NCBI GenBank assembly: GCA_022925895.1
Contig: JAKSYS010000245.1
Coordinates: 1 to 64,000, forward strand
DNA: 64,000 nucleotides
Source of the DNA: Fragilaria crotonensis
Taxonomy: Eukaryota > Bacillariophyta > Fragilariophyceae > Fragilariales > Fragilariaceae
Reading direction: 5' to 3'
Shown here one piece after another: positions 33,886-44,545 of this stretch. A model generated the notes under the pieces. It did no database searches and had not been told where the DNA came from. It saw nothing but the letters and a program-made list of their open reading frames with translations. Both the position numbers and the translations under genes were made by a program. Numbering within the stretch: the first letter of the stretch is position 1; each line of letters starts with the position of its first letter.

Positions 33886-34629
33886 CTATTTAGAGTCTCT
33901 TGCATCAAGAAGACCATCCTTTTTCGCCCTCTCGATGCACATTCTGAGGCTAACTGTTTCCTTGCCAATAAGCCTACATTTCCCAGCCGTTTTCAACACT
34001 TCTCCAGCGCTATCAAGTGTGACCGAGCAATGATGTATCCCGCATACAGCAGCAATCTCCGGTTTAGACGATGAGAGCTCAGTTGATCGCACCCATGCAG
34101 AAACGAACGGCCTCGAAACAAGACCGAGTTGACCGTCTCCACCTTTGCCGAAAGCGTAGACGTCCCGCTTGTTGGACGACAACGCAAGGGTATGGTCTCC
34201 TCCAAGTGCCACATCTCGGATCGATTCATCTTTACTTGCCAGTAAATCTTTAATAAAGTCATTTCGAGTGAAGAAATCTCTCCATATCATTCCGTTTTCC
34301 CACGTGTATCCGGATGCCCCGCCTTCTGCCGACCCTAAACCTAGCTGTTGCCACCGATCGCATCCAGCCATCCACAGATAACCATCAGAATCCAGGACAA
34401 CAGTATGACCCGACTCATTGCTACCGCCGGCGAAGCCCCGTATTGCACGGGATGGAATTGCCACTTGCGCTGGTATCCGACAGTCCTTCCGTGATATGGT
34501 TTTACGACCGAGTTGGCCCATTTCATTCGATTTTCCCCACGTGAAGACTTTTCCGCATGACGTGATCCCCACATGTTGTTGTGATCCGTCAGCCGACATT
34601 GCGATATGGGAGAAATTTTTCATGGCCAT
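33886..34629 (-). CDS. RCC1-repeat protein
   Basis: 247 aa in one frame, with an in-frame stop just upstream of ATG 34629. It has several RCC1-type blade repeats: HVGITSCGKVFTWGKSNEMGQLG, HTVVLDSDGYLWMAGCDRWQQLGLG, IRDVALGGDHTLALSSNKRDVYAFGKGGDGQLGL and IHHCSVTLDSAGEVLKTAG. The repeats build a beta-propeller used for protein or chromatin binding, including Ran exchange factors. With only about four visible repeats it is shorter than a seven-bladed RCC1, so it may be partial, or a smaller member such as the animal mitochondrial RCC1-like proteins. No targeting signal is obvious. Function beyond the fold is not assignable. Confidence 0.78.
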   Translation of the reverse strand: MAMKNFSHIAMSADGSQQHVGITSCGKVFTWGKSNEMGQLGRKTISRKDCRIPAQVAIPSRAIRGFAGGSNESGHTVVLDSDGYLWMAGCDRWQQLGLGSAEGGASGYTWENGMIWRDFFTRNDFIKDLLASKDESIRDVALGGDHTLALSSNKRDVYAFGKGGDGQLGLVSRPFVSAWVRSTELSSSKPEIAAVCGIHHCSVTLDSAGEVLKTAGKCRLIGKETVSLRMCIERAKKDGLLDARDSK

Positions 34630-34794
34630 CGAAATGCAAGTCTAACAGGTTGTGAGATGGTGGAACAGCTATTGGGCGCGGAATCGTCATCACTCATCAT
34701 ATCTTATATGCCAGGTATGCATATATCTTTTGATGCAATCGACTGAGTTGTTCGCGGCATCACTCGCCAATCCTGTCGTGGCCGAGTCATCGTG

Positions 34795-35177
34795 TGTCAA
34801 GATGTACTGTGCTACAAGTACTGCTCAAGATGCGTCGAGTAATACTGTGTCATCCGGACACTACTCGAACAACGACAGTACACCAGTATCTAGTATCTGT
34901 TCCGGTGATCACGGCAGTGTTGATGGTTGGACTGTAATCCAGGCCAAGGCTAAAGCAAAGAAGACTAAAGAAGCTCCACACAGAAGGAAGACTGAAGAGT
35001 CTATTATTGGTGTGAATGGGATTCACAAGGTGGTGAATGGGAATGCAATTGCAGCTGATGGGATTGGAGTCTAGAAATAGAGACTAACAGTAAAGCTCAC
35101 AATACAGATAAAGGAAATTCAATACGGTTGTAATATCGTACTGGCTAGTGTTATACTGTATCAAGGATTATTTAACA
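34795..35177 (+). repeat. Copia left LTR
   Basis: 383 bp, TG...CA ends. Contains an open frame of about 90 codons (MYCATSTAQD... to IAADGIGV, about 34802-35074) that is shared with the right LTR. Confidence 0.94.
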
Positions 35178-35219
35178 CGTTTATAAACGGTCAGTTTATA
35201 TTTTGAAGTCTCAAGCAAC

Positions 35220-36574
35220 ATGGTCGACGAACAGTCTGAGTCCGGGTATGGTACTACTGTTCGTGCGTTTGCGTTTGATGGCGACGAAGCCAAGTACCGT
35301 TCCTGGGAAGGGAAGACGCTTGCGCTTGCCGGGTCGAGGGGTTTTCTACTTGCACTAACTAAAGCAGCTACCGGGAGGGTACTTACTGTGGAAGAGTATG
35401 AGTACGGCGAGGTTGAGGTGCCTGGTATGGATGTCACTGGTGGCGCGGCTACCGCTGCAACGACACGTCCAACGACAGCTGCGGAGAACCGCAAGTACCT
35501 CGCGAAGGCTACAGCTTGGACATATTTGGTTGCAAGTTGCACCGGTACAGCCTACGCTCTAATTGAGAGTGCGCGAAGGTGATCCGTTTAAGGCTTGGGC
35601 CATACTTCAGAGAAGTACTGTGCCACTGACGCGGAAGAGAATTACCCCGAACTGGATAGAGCGTTCAGCGATTGCAAGCTTGATGGCACGAAGAAGGATC
35701 CGGAACTCTGGTTCAATGACTTGGACCACTTGAACATGAGGCTTGCGAGAATCAGCTTGAAGTATGAGAAGGACGATCTGCAAATGAAAAGTCACATGAT
35801 GACGGCTATGTCGAAGGACTATGAAAGCGTCATCGTCAAGTTCGTGGTGACCTCAGCAACACGCCTCTTGCGAAGTTGCGCAAGGAAGTGGTACTCCAAT
35901 TCAAGACCCTTGTCAAGGATGGTAGTGGAAAGGGTTCGGAATCTGTTCTAAGTGCCAGTAACCCATTTAAGGGAACATGCAGGAATTGCGGCAAGATTGG
36001 CCATAAGGCACATGAGTGCAGGTCGGCCAAGGTCGAATCTACGGATGGCGCAACGAAGGAAGCCAGTACTGCCGACGACGTCGATAAGTCAAATGTGACA
36101 TGCTATAATTGTCAAGGGAAGGGGCATTATGCGAACGAGTGTGCGAGCGCAAAGAACTTCAAGTCTGACCCTACAGCTGATATGGCAATGTTTGTCGGAG
36201 CGTCATGCGTGGATACTATGCCCGTCTACAAGGGCTATGACTATTGTGCGGATGTGGGAGACAGCTTCTTCGACAACATGTCCGATTCAGTGGCTTTTGG
36301 CGAGGTTGATGACACTTTGTTTGGTCATTTGATCCTGGCCGGTGGTACTTGTACTAAGAACGATACTAAAACTGCACGCATTGAGGACACTGCGGCGGAG
36401 ACTGAACCAGTTGCCATTGAGGTTGAGTTGGTTGAAGAACAGGAATCCAAATGTGACTTGGACGTTCTTGCAACTGACATGAACACCCTATCATGGCTAC
36501 CAATGAAACTACGGACAAAAATGATAAAGTCATTGTCATGCCAAGCGCTTGTGTCGGATCAGCAGTTACGCTAG
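35220..36574 (+). pseudogene. Copia gag-like region with two CCHC knuckles, frameshifted
   Basis: Starts at 35220 (MVDEQSESGYG). A Gag-like body follows, with DPFKAWAIL and EKYCATDAEENYPELDRAF separated by two small frame changes near 35570 and 35612. Another change near 35850 leads into NTPLAKLRKEVVLQFK. Two zinc knuckles follow: CRNCGKIGHKAHEC and CYNCQGKGHYANEC. The capsid region would package element RNA. With three or more frame changes it cannot give the usual polyprotein as assembled. Confidence 0.8.
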
Positions 36575-37074
36575 GACTTGCGGAGGAATGGCTACTTGAT
36601 GATGGCGGCGCTACTGGTGGCGTCGCATACGACAACAAACATACGACAGATTTGACGGATTCGAATCGTGACGTCACTATCGGAAATGGTGGCGGTTCCA
36701 GAAACCATGTTGAAGGACCTACCGGATGACAAGTTGACATTGGAAATGCCTGGACTTGTTGAGATCGCGGAGGATGTCCCTGCTACTATGGCTGTTACTG
36801 GAGTTGCACCGTTGGTCGCACCGATGGAGTCATTTTCTAAAATTCTGAAGTCACTTGGGCTTATTCAATGCAAGGCCGATCCATGCCTCTTCTACCTATT
36901 TGACAGGTACGGAAATTTACAGGCAATCGTGGTTGCGTGCTGCGATGACTGCATTGCTGTTTTTACTGGACACGAGAAATGGTGGGTCACGAAGCTCAAG
37001 ACTGGAATATCGGGAGGAATGACCATGCCGGAAGGAATTTCGGACATTTTGTATGATCCCCAGAACACGGAGGA
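36493..37074 (+). pseudogene. Copia protease remnant and truncated reverse transcriptase
   Basis: EEWLLDDGGATGGVAYD (about 36583-36633) resembles the Copia aspartic protease entry (WLLDSGA). After an apparent deletion between about 36720 and 36830, a reverse transcriptase fragment appears: LKSLGLIQCKADPCLFYLF, then VVACCDDCIAVF in the place of the catalytic YVDD block. The fragment stops at the right LTR, with integrase and RNase H absent. Confidence 0.72.
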
Positions 37075-37457
37075 TGTCAAGATGTACTGTGCTACAAGTA
37101 CTGCTCAAGATGTGTCGAGTAATACTGTGTCATCCGGACACTACTCGAACAACGACAGTACACCAGTATCTAGTATCTGTTCCGGTGATCACGGCAGTGT
37201 TGATGGTTGGACTGTAATCCAGGCCAAGGCTAAAGCAAAGAAGACTAAAGAAGCTCCACACAGAAGGAAGACTGAAGAGTCTATTATTGGTGTGAATGGG
37301 ATTCACAAGGTGGTGAATGGGAATGCAATTGCAGCTGATGGGATTGGAGTCTAGAAATAGAGACTAACAGTAAAGCTCACAATACAGATAAAGGAAATTC
37401 AATACGGTTGTAATATCGTACTGGCTAGTGTTATACTGTATCAAGGATTATTTAACA
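37075..37457 (+). repeat. Copia right LTR
   Basis: 382 of 383 bases identical to the left LTR by eye. The reverse transcriptase remnant reads into it without a stop until 37354. Confidence 0.94.
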
Positions 37458-37463
37458 ATCGTG

Positions 37464-38305
37464 TTACCTCCGAGCCTTCGAGACATGCTGCTGAAGTCTG
37501 GAGCACAGTACGCGAGTGCGAGTAGTAGAAACGTAGAACAACTGGTACCGGTACCCAATCAACCTGTATCCCACCAGCTATGCATAGAATGTTGAATAAC
37601 AAATTGCTGTACTCATAGTATGATGTGTATGCATCTAATGCATACTAGTACCGGTACTGCTGGTCTACTTAGTACTTACGCGTACCCCGACGACTAATAA
37701 CAGTTTCCCTGTGGACAGTGGACGGTGTACTGAGCAATCAAGCACCCCAAGCACCCCTACTACAAGCTACTACAAGTATGATACTTGTACCGGTATAGTA
37801 CTCCTAGACTCGGAGTTTATGTCATATGATACCGGTGTAAGTTTATTATGTTCTGTCCCAGCAGGAGGATTATATGCGTACTGGGGACAGACCTATGTAG
37901 TACTACCGGCAGACTTGTAAACTGTAACTATGGTAGTAGTACCAGGTAGTCGAGTATGCATAGATACATACAGTACTCGGAGCTCGGAGTACAAGGTACA
38001 ACAGTGAAGTACTGCGTGCTACTGGGTTCTCGTGGTACAAGTACTACTACTACCTCGTAAAAGGGACTCCAGTACTGTATGTAGCAATACCGGTTGAAGG
38101 TAATTTACTGCTTATGTACTGTTGTACTGCATCTGACGTGTTCAAGAAATTATAGTCGATTGAGTCGTACACTACCCGGAAGTTGACACACAAAGATCGG
38201 GAAGCTCTATTGCTGGTCGTACACTGAAAGCGTGTAGCCTGTAGACGGAAAACGTACGTGAAGTGCGTCCCAAATCCCACAGTTGCCAAACAAGCAGATT
38301 TGACC
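37464..38305. other. Spacer, very GTAC-rich
   Basis: One of the densest examples of the recurrent GTAC/CCGGTAC/TACTAC motif cluster (about 37540-38060). The promoter of the next gene should be near its right end. No gene seen. Confidence 0.5.
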
Positions 38306-38714
38306 ATGTTCCGCACCGCTCTTCTCTTCGCTATCTTCGTTGTTGCCACTCAGGCCTTCGTGGTCCCAGCCAACCAAGCGGGTGAGTTGATCAACAATAT
38401 CCTGTTGAAGCCTAAAGAAACGATGGATTGGACAATCTCGTTTCATACGTCGAATCCTTGTTGCCGTGACCTATCTCTCACTATTTCGTTCTTTGCCCTT
38501 CTTTTCAGTCGCCACGCCTGCTTTCGCTCGGGTTACTGCCCCAAAGATGATCCCTCTTGAGGCTACTGATGTCGCTGTGAGCAACATCGCTGCCAATGTT
38601 AACTTGATCGCCGCATCGGTCGATGACAACGGAGGCTTCTTCTTCCCTATTGTTGGTCTTGGAGCCATTGCCGCCCTCATCCTTTTCCTTTCCCCTCCAC
38701 TTGCTGATGAGTAA
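38306..38714 (+). CDS. Small plastid-targeted single-helix membrane protein, possible photosystem subunit
   Basis: Exons 38306-38381 and 38509-38714 (127-bp intron, donor GTGAGT, acceptor CTTTTCAG, in phase) give 93 aa. The N-terminus MFRTALLFAIFVVATQA|FVVP is a signal peptide with the F-type plastid motif. A second hydrophobic-to-AxA step (AVATPAFA) could be a further cleavage site. The mature part has about 20 polar residues, then one membrane helix (FFFPIVGLGAIAALILFLSP) and a short acidic tail PLADE. Size and layout fit the small nuclear-encoded subunits of photosystem I or II in secondary plastids; which subunit cannot be told from sequence alone. Confidence 0.72.
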
Positions 38715-39503
38715 ATAATATGGGAATAGAATGCGAAACAATAGATAACTGATTTTCTGCATTTTTCGTTGGGACGACTTGCGTCATCGGAATGAACGCT
38801 GATGCCCTTGTGCGATGGTTAGAGTTCCTTACATTACATAAGCTAGTGGAGCCACTGATCAATGCCACCTATTCAAGTACTGAAGTAGTAGACAAGTTAT
38901 TAAACTTGCCATCAAGCAGTATAGTCCTCGATTCTTAACAGCGCCGTCGTGAGTGAGTGTATGCGGCACACTAGCTACTGTACGACACCAGCGGTCTTCC
39001 AGCATTTGCGAAAGGCTTGCATGTTGCATGTTGCATGTTGCATGGCTCCAATGATTTCAATATACTGGTACCAGTACTCCAGTATGGAGTATGGGAACGA
39101 CGGAACGACCACCTGTAAAACTGTGACATGGGATATTGTTGTGATCGTTGATCTTTGACATGAGATTTTGCGGATTTTCCGAGCTATCGCTCGCAATTGG
39201 CGGAACATTGGAACCAGGTACTGGGTCTTTCTCACATGTCAGGGTTATGGGTATGGTCGTTGGCAAGCATTTTTGTCACCCTCGAACCTCGAAGGTACAA
39301 GTACTACCGGTAGTATGCATCCTAGTACCAGGTACAAGTACGCGGTACTCGTACCTCCACCCTGCAAAATCGATGGCGTAATCCACACAACACCACAACT
39401 CAAAACTGCACACTCCACATCCCAACAAACCATTCAAATTCTGACTTACGAGCCATACCTTCACCCCCATTCAGCTTTTATTCTCTTCCGCATAACCTAG
39501 AGA
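38715..39503. promoter_or_regulatory. Intergenic region with small tandem repeat
   Basis: Lies between two co-oriented plastid-protein genes. Contains four tandem TTGCATG units at about 39017-39044, GTAC/CCGGTA clusters at about 39060-39085 and 39295-39350, and the probable promoter of the dehydroquinate synthase gene. No gene seen. Confidence 0.45.
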
Positions 39504-40936
39504 ATGATGTCAAAGTTTTTCCTGTTAGCAGCTGCCTTGTTTAGTTTGACATCCCAAGCGTTCATTCCCGCATCATCTCGCAGTCGTCATCAACTCTTTC
39601 CACTTAGCAGCACTTCTGCTGCCACCGACTACGATACCGTCAAGGTTGACCTCAGCGATGGACGCGATTATCCTATCTACATTGGGGCTGGATTTTCGGA
39701 TGAAGAAGGTGAGTCTATCATGAGAAACTGCATCTTTCAATTCGAGTACCTTCATTCACTTTTCTTCCGCTCGATTCGACTTCCGAAAAATCGCACGAAC
39801 AGCCTCCAAACTCTTGCAATCCCACGTGAAGGGCACCAAAGTATTACTGATCACGAATGATCGAATATCTCCCTTGTATTTAGAAAAATATGAGGCATTA
39901 CTTCGACATGGCGGGACGTTGAATGTGGAGACCTTGGTTCTGCCTGACGGAGAAGAAAACAAGTCCATGGAAGTGCTCTCACTCATTCTTGACAAGGCCC
40001 TCGAATGCGCCTTGGATCGAAAGGCAACATTTGTTGCTCTCGGTGGAGGCGTCATTGGTGATATGGTGGGTTTTGCAGCTGCAATCTACCAACGCGGAGT
40101 CAACTTTATTCAGGTGAGACAAAGTCTGGCAGAGTCCTACCATCTCTTTCGTCGTACACATTCTAACGTTGAATTTATTTGCCGGTGCTTCCTTGCAGAT
40201 TCCAACGACAGTAATGGCAATGGTGGACTCATCCGTCGGAGGAAAGACGGGTGTCAATCATCCTTTGGGAAAAAACATGATAGGAGCATTTCATCAGCCT
40301 CAATGTGTTTTTATCGATACGGAGACTCTAGAAACCTTACCAGACCGTGAATTACAATCTGGAATCTCCGAAATAATCAAGTATGGTCTTATTCGTGATT
40401 CGGAATTCTTTGAGTGGCAAGAAGAGAACATGCCCAAGGTTCTGTCGCGGGACCCGGCCGCCTTGAGATTCGCGATTAAGCGCTCGTGTGAAAACAAGGC
40501 GGCAGTAGTAAAGGCTGATGAGAAGGAGGCCGATGTTCGCGCCACGCTCAACTTGGGCCATACATTTGGCCATGCTATTGAGAACGGTTCAGGGTATGGA
40601 ACTTGGTTACATGGAGAAGCCGTGGCAATTGGTACTGCTATGGCCGCTACCATGAGTGCAGAGATGGGGTGGATCGACAACGACTTGCTCAAGCGAATCT
40701 ACCAGATTCTGGAACGCGCAAAACTTCCGTTAGAGTTACCTGTCGATTCACCCATGGACAGAGAACTGTTCTTGAAGCTTATGAGCGTCGATAAGAAGGT
40801 TGCAAATGGCCAGCTGCGACTTATCTTGCTAAAAGGGGCTCTTGGTAGCTGTGTTTTCACTGCGGACTTTGATGAGGCTGCGATGATCAAGACGATTGAC
40901 GAGTTTGTCGCTGAATGCAAGGGTCAACCGGCATAG
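39504..40936 (+). CDS. DHQS: 3-Dehydroquinate synthase, plastid shikimate pathway
   Basis: Three exons (39504-39708, 39803-40113, 40199-40936) give 417 aa; both introns (94 and 85 bp) keep phase. It converts DAHP to 3-dehydroquinate using NAD and a divalent metal, the second step toward aromatic amino acids. The leader [22 protein letters not shown] is a signal peptide plus F-type plastid motif, so it acts in the plastid. Family motifs: [25 protein letters not shown] (NAD site), [19 protein letters not shown], metal-binding [11 protein letters not shown] and [10 protein letters not shown]. It is a stand-alone enzyme, not part of a fused AROM protein. The frame is complete and undamaged. The gene ends about 95 bp from the convergent nucleoporin gene. 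Confidence 0.96.
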
Positions 40937-41030
40937 ACTAAACTGTATAATGTAACTACCATCATAGTTCCATACAGCGCTATATAATGATGAGCCTCGC
41001 CTGACGAGGTGAGAAAGAACCCTGGTCAAC

Positions 41031-43728
41031 TCATGGAGCGGTAACTTCCAACACCCTGATTTTTATGTCCACCATCAACTCAAGGAAGTGCTTGAGATCT
41101 GTCTCACCGAAGGCATCGTAGATTCCGTGCTCTTCCGATGCAACTTTGTTCGCAAGATCATGCGCATGCGTGAGCCAGTAAAGTGGAGCGAACGGTGACA
41201 AATCCTCCACTTTGTCAAGGGCGCTGAGGACCTCCTTGGCGTCCTTGCCCACAACGGGAACCCCATCCTCCAACATCGTCTGCATCCATGTCGCTGTCTC
41301 CGAGAACACATTGTGAGCTAGGAAGACAACCTGCGGAATGAGGCGAGCTTGCAGCGCCTCGAGTTCCAACTGTCGCTTCTCATCGTCCGAGCTGTCAACT
41401 TCGTCGTCGTCGTCATCATATTCTTGGAGCCATCCACCTTCAAACGTCAAGACGTCATCAAGCTTAGATTGGGCAGTGTTGGCAGCGTCAATCATCCTGT
41501 TGGCCGCCTCTCGCTTTTCGTCAATCAATCGTCGTTTCTCCATTTGATAAGCGATTACCTTCTCTTGCTCACTAAGCGCGATGTGGTTCAAGGTGCATGG
41601 AGTCGACTCGGCCGCAACAGCTATCATACATTCCTTCCAATTATCGAAGGCGGCGTTTGCTTCAAGGTAGGCCAAAAGAGCACTGTGCTCACGTTTGGCT
41701 GACATGAATTGATCATAGCTGTCTTCTTGTACAATTGTAGGAAAGTAATCCCACAAGAATTGAGACGCGATGTGCGTCTTATCAGACAGCAAGAGTTGTC
41801 GAACGAGTTCATTGGCGCAAACCAAGGCTGGTCCATAGTGATCGGTAGTAAAACACAGCCAACCAATTGATTGACATTTTTGAACGTCGGAGGAATGAAC
41901 ATCTGACAGGATGAGACGGACGACTCTTTGCAAAATATTGACGTCGACGCCTGGGTCGAAGAAGTCGTTCATTTGTTTCCATACAAGGCAACGCTCTTCG
42001 GGAACTTGAATGTTGGTTAAAAGAGCAGGCAGTTCAGACAATAACGTCGATGTCGGCAACATGGAAGCGTACAAGGTAATGTGCTGGGACAAATCGGGAT
42101 CTTTCGCCAATCGACGCATGTATTCAAGTACAACATGGTCCTTGATTTGAGAAAGGCCCTGAACATCCATACGTACTATCGGCAAGGAGTCCAAATAAAT
42201 GAGAAGATGCGTCATCATACGGAGCGATTTGTCACTTTCCTGGAACAGAGTGCTAGTCAAGACCTCCTGCACAGCAAGCCTTCCTCTGATGAACGCAACC
42301 ATCAATTTCTGACTAAGTGTCGCAGCTCGCAAGTCCTTGAAAGGCGACGCCTCCAATGCGTCAAATATCGTGTACTCGTTAAATGCTGCTACATTGGATG
42401 TTGCCAACATATGCTCCATCTCTTCTTCTTCATAGTAACTCCCAGGAAAGACTACACCGGCCTTGCGCAGATTTCCGTTGTACCGGTGCAATAATTCGTC
42501 TTCAGTGCGTCCAAGTAAACTAGTCAAGCACACTAGGAGACCCCTTTCCCAAGATCTTAGACTCGCGCTTGCCAAAGCGGTTTGGACATCGTCAGCGAGA
42601 ATGGCGTAAATTGCAGACTCCGCACCCCAAGTCTTCTTCGCTAGCTTGCGACATTGAGATTTCCAGAGAATGCGCTCCGGATTACCCCCAGTGGCATGCA
42701 CAACGGATCGAGTTTCGTCCTTGGCCGAGGTAACGATTTCGAACGGACGACCGCCTTGCCAGATTGCAGCACGCCACGGCTGTCCTTGTTCCTTACATAA
42801 CTCCACGGCCTTGTCAAGACGACCAGAAAGAATGTAATGTAGACAGGCATTGACGAGGTCTGCGTCAAGCGAGGTCTTTTCCGAATAAGGGTTCTCCGCT
42901 TTCCGAGATCAACAAAGGAGCATCTGGATGGAGAGTATCAACTTTGCCAGGTCGCTGCATGTTGTATTGGAGGGCCTTGGTACTGTCAGGCCACATTTCG
43001 GACTGCGGACTGGGCAATTCGACCTCATCTTCAGCAGCTAGGCCTTGAAGCCATTCCACCAGCGCCTTGCGACGCTGCATAAGGAGTGTCGACGTTTCTC
43101 CATACAAATTGTAGATGAGTTGGGCATGAGTAGTGCCAGTGGATTTAGACAGTCGCGCGAGCGTCCAACAAAGCGATTTGTTGCTGACGTTTGGCCACAG
43201 ACGAATCGTCCATCAAAGCGAGTCCATGCCGAGATTACGAAGCTTGGCTAGTAAAGACCACAGCTTGCTATCCGTAGCAAGTGATTGAAGGAAATCGCAG
43301 TCAAGAGCCATTTCATTATCGTCTGCGCTCGCAGAAACGTCCATACGGTACTGCATGGATTTCTTGCAACGGACATACCTCGCGAGTGCGTCGTGATACA
43401 TGCGATATTCATCGTTAGAAAACTTGGCTGCTGGAGGGAAAATGGGAACATCCAACAAGTTTAGTGGAGAAATGCTGCGGTCTGGTTTCTTTGCAGAATT
43501 ACTCGTCACCGGTGTACTGGTAGGAGAAACGGCGTCATTAGCAGGTCGCTTTTGAGGGGTCAGGGAGATGTTTTGAGCCATGGTGGTTTCCATCCACTCG
43601 ACCGCGTCATCTTCATATGTTCTCCAGTTGGACGACATTTTCCCCACCTTGGGCGATGTCCATGAGTCTAGCTTGGCCGACACAGCCGCGTATGCCTTGG
43701 AGGCGTCGTCTTCCGCCATCGTCACCAA
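41031..43728 (-). CDS. NUP107: Nup107/Nup84-like nucleoporin, frameshifted as assembled
   Basis: A mostly helical protein in three consecutive minus-strand frames (43728-43213, 43107-42865, 42806-41031). Nup107 is a scaffold of the Y-shaped nuclear pore complex. Supporting blocks: the N-terminal segment ending LWSLLAKLRNLGMDSL; RRKALVEWLQGLAAEDEVELP; SEMWPDSTKALQY; HPDAPLLISESGEP; and DADLVNACLHYILSGRLDKAVELCKEQGQPWRAAIWQGG, the last being the most typical Nup84/Nup107 element. The frame breaks near 43200-43140 and near 42890 sit in otherwise continuous coding sequence and have no intron signals, so they look like indels. The C-terminus is alpha-helical with an acidic DDDDDEVDSSDDE loop. Confidence 0.72.
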
Positions 43729-44545
43729 GCGTCGTCAAACTTTGTCCTGACTGTCGTGGCTTTTACCGGTTGTCTACAGTCTACAGTCTCATAGGGTCGA
43801 GTTTTGAGTCTTTGAGTGTCGAGTGTCGAGTGTCGAGTGTCGACTCGTTTTACTGGACACCCGAACTGCCGTAGAGTGCATGTACTGTTCATACTGCTTC
43901 ACAGAATTGCCTACTTGTACTGTCTAGCGAGTACCAGTTACACTGCATACACGAGCATGGCCGTTACTACGGTAGAGTAGCGACACACTCCTACTACTAC
44001 TGGAGGTAGTAGTACTTGTACTGAGTATCGTACTCGGAGTATGCATCATGTGCATTATCATACGAACTCACAACTGTGAACTGTGAACACTCTACATGAA
44101 CAATGAACATATGCAACAGAATACAGAGTAAGTACTACAGTAATACATTACAGGTACCGACAACGTATATGACATACGTCGTATGCATACTCCGGAGTAC
44201 AAGTAGTATGCTTTCGAGTACCTGGTACTGTACTACTTGTACAGTACTCCAGTAAGTAGACTCATGTGCTACTAGCAACAAGTAGCTCTGCATAGTAGGC
44301 AGTAGGCAGTCGGCATTGCTCCCCTTGCTCCTTGTGCCTTCTGGTTTTTGGAGGGCGCGGAGAAGTCACGCCCGTTTAGAAATATACAACTCACATTTTC
44401 GGAGGCAACCACACCGTGGTCAGCTCTATTGGCATAGAAGTATGCTAGCAAGTTCCAATTCTAGAGCCAATCATGACTTTTGAGATACTTTCCATTCATC
44501 CTCACAACATAACTTTACGAGCATATCAGACACATTTGAACCGCC
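43729..44545. promoter_or_regulatory. Divergent spacer with tandem repeat and GTAC clusters
   Basis: Promoter region for the nucleoporin and surface-protein genes. Contains four tandem GAGTGTC units at about 43814-43843 and dense GTAC/TACTAC words from 43885 to 44270. No gene seen. Confidence 0.5.

Larger units (their letters stand above)
34795..37457 (+). mobile_element. Internally deleted Copia-type LTR retrotransposon, 2663 bp
   Basis: Two 383-bp direct LTRs (34795-35177, 37075-37457) begin TGTCAAGATG and end TTTAACA, and are flanked by the same hexamer ATCGTG (34789-34794 and 37458-37463), the target-site duplication. By eye the LTRs differ at one base (C at 34833, T at 37113), so insertion is recent. 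The interior keeps gag with zinc knuckles, a protease remnant and a piece of reverse transcriptase, but lacks integrase, most of the polymerase and RNase H. Non-autonomous; any movement would need proteins from a full-length relative. Confidence 0.93.

Noticed and set aside
34652-35074. 140-codon plus-strand frame starting before the left LTR
   Set aside because: It spans host flank and LTR; the LTR part is explained by the Copia element.
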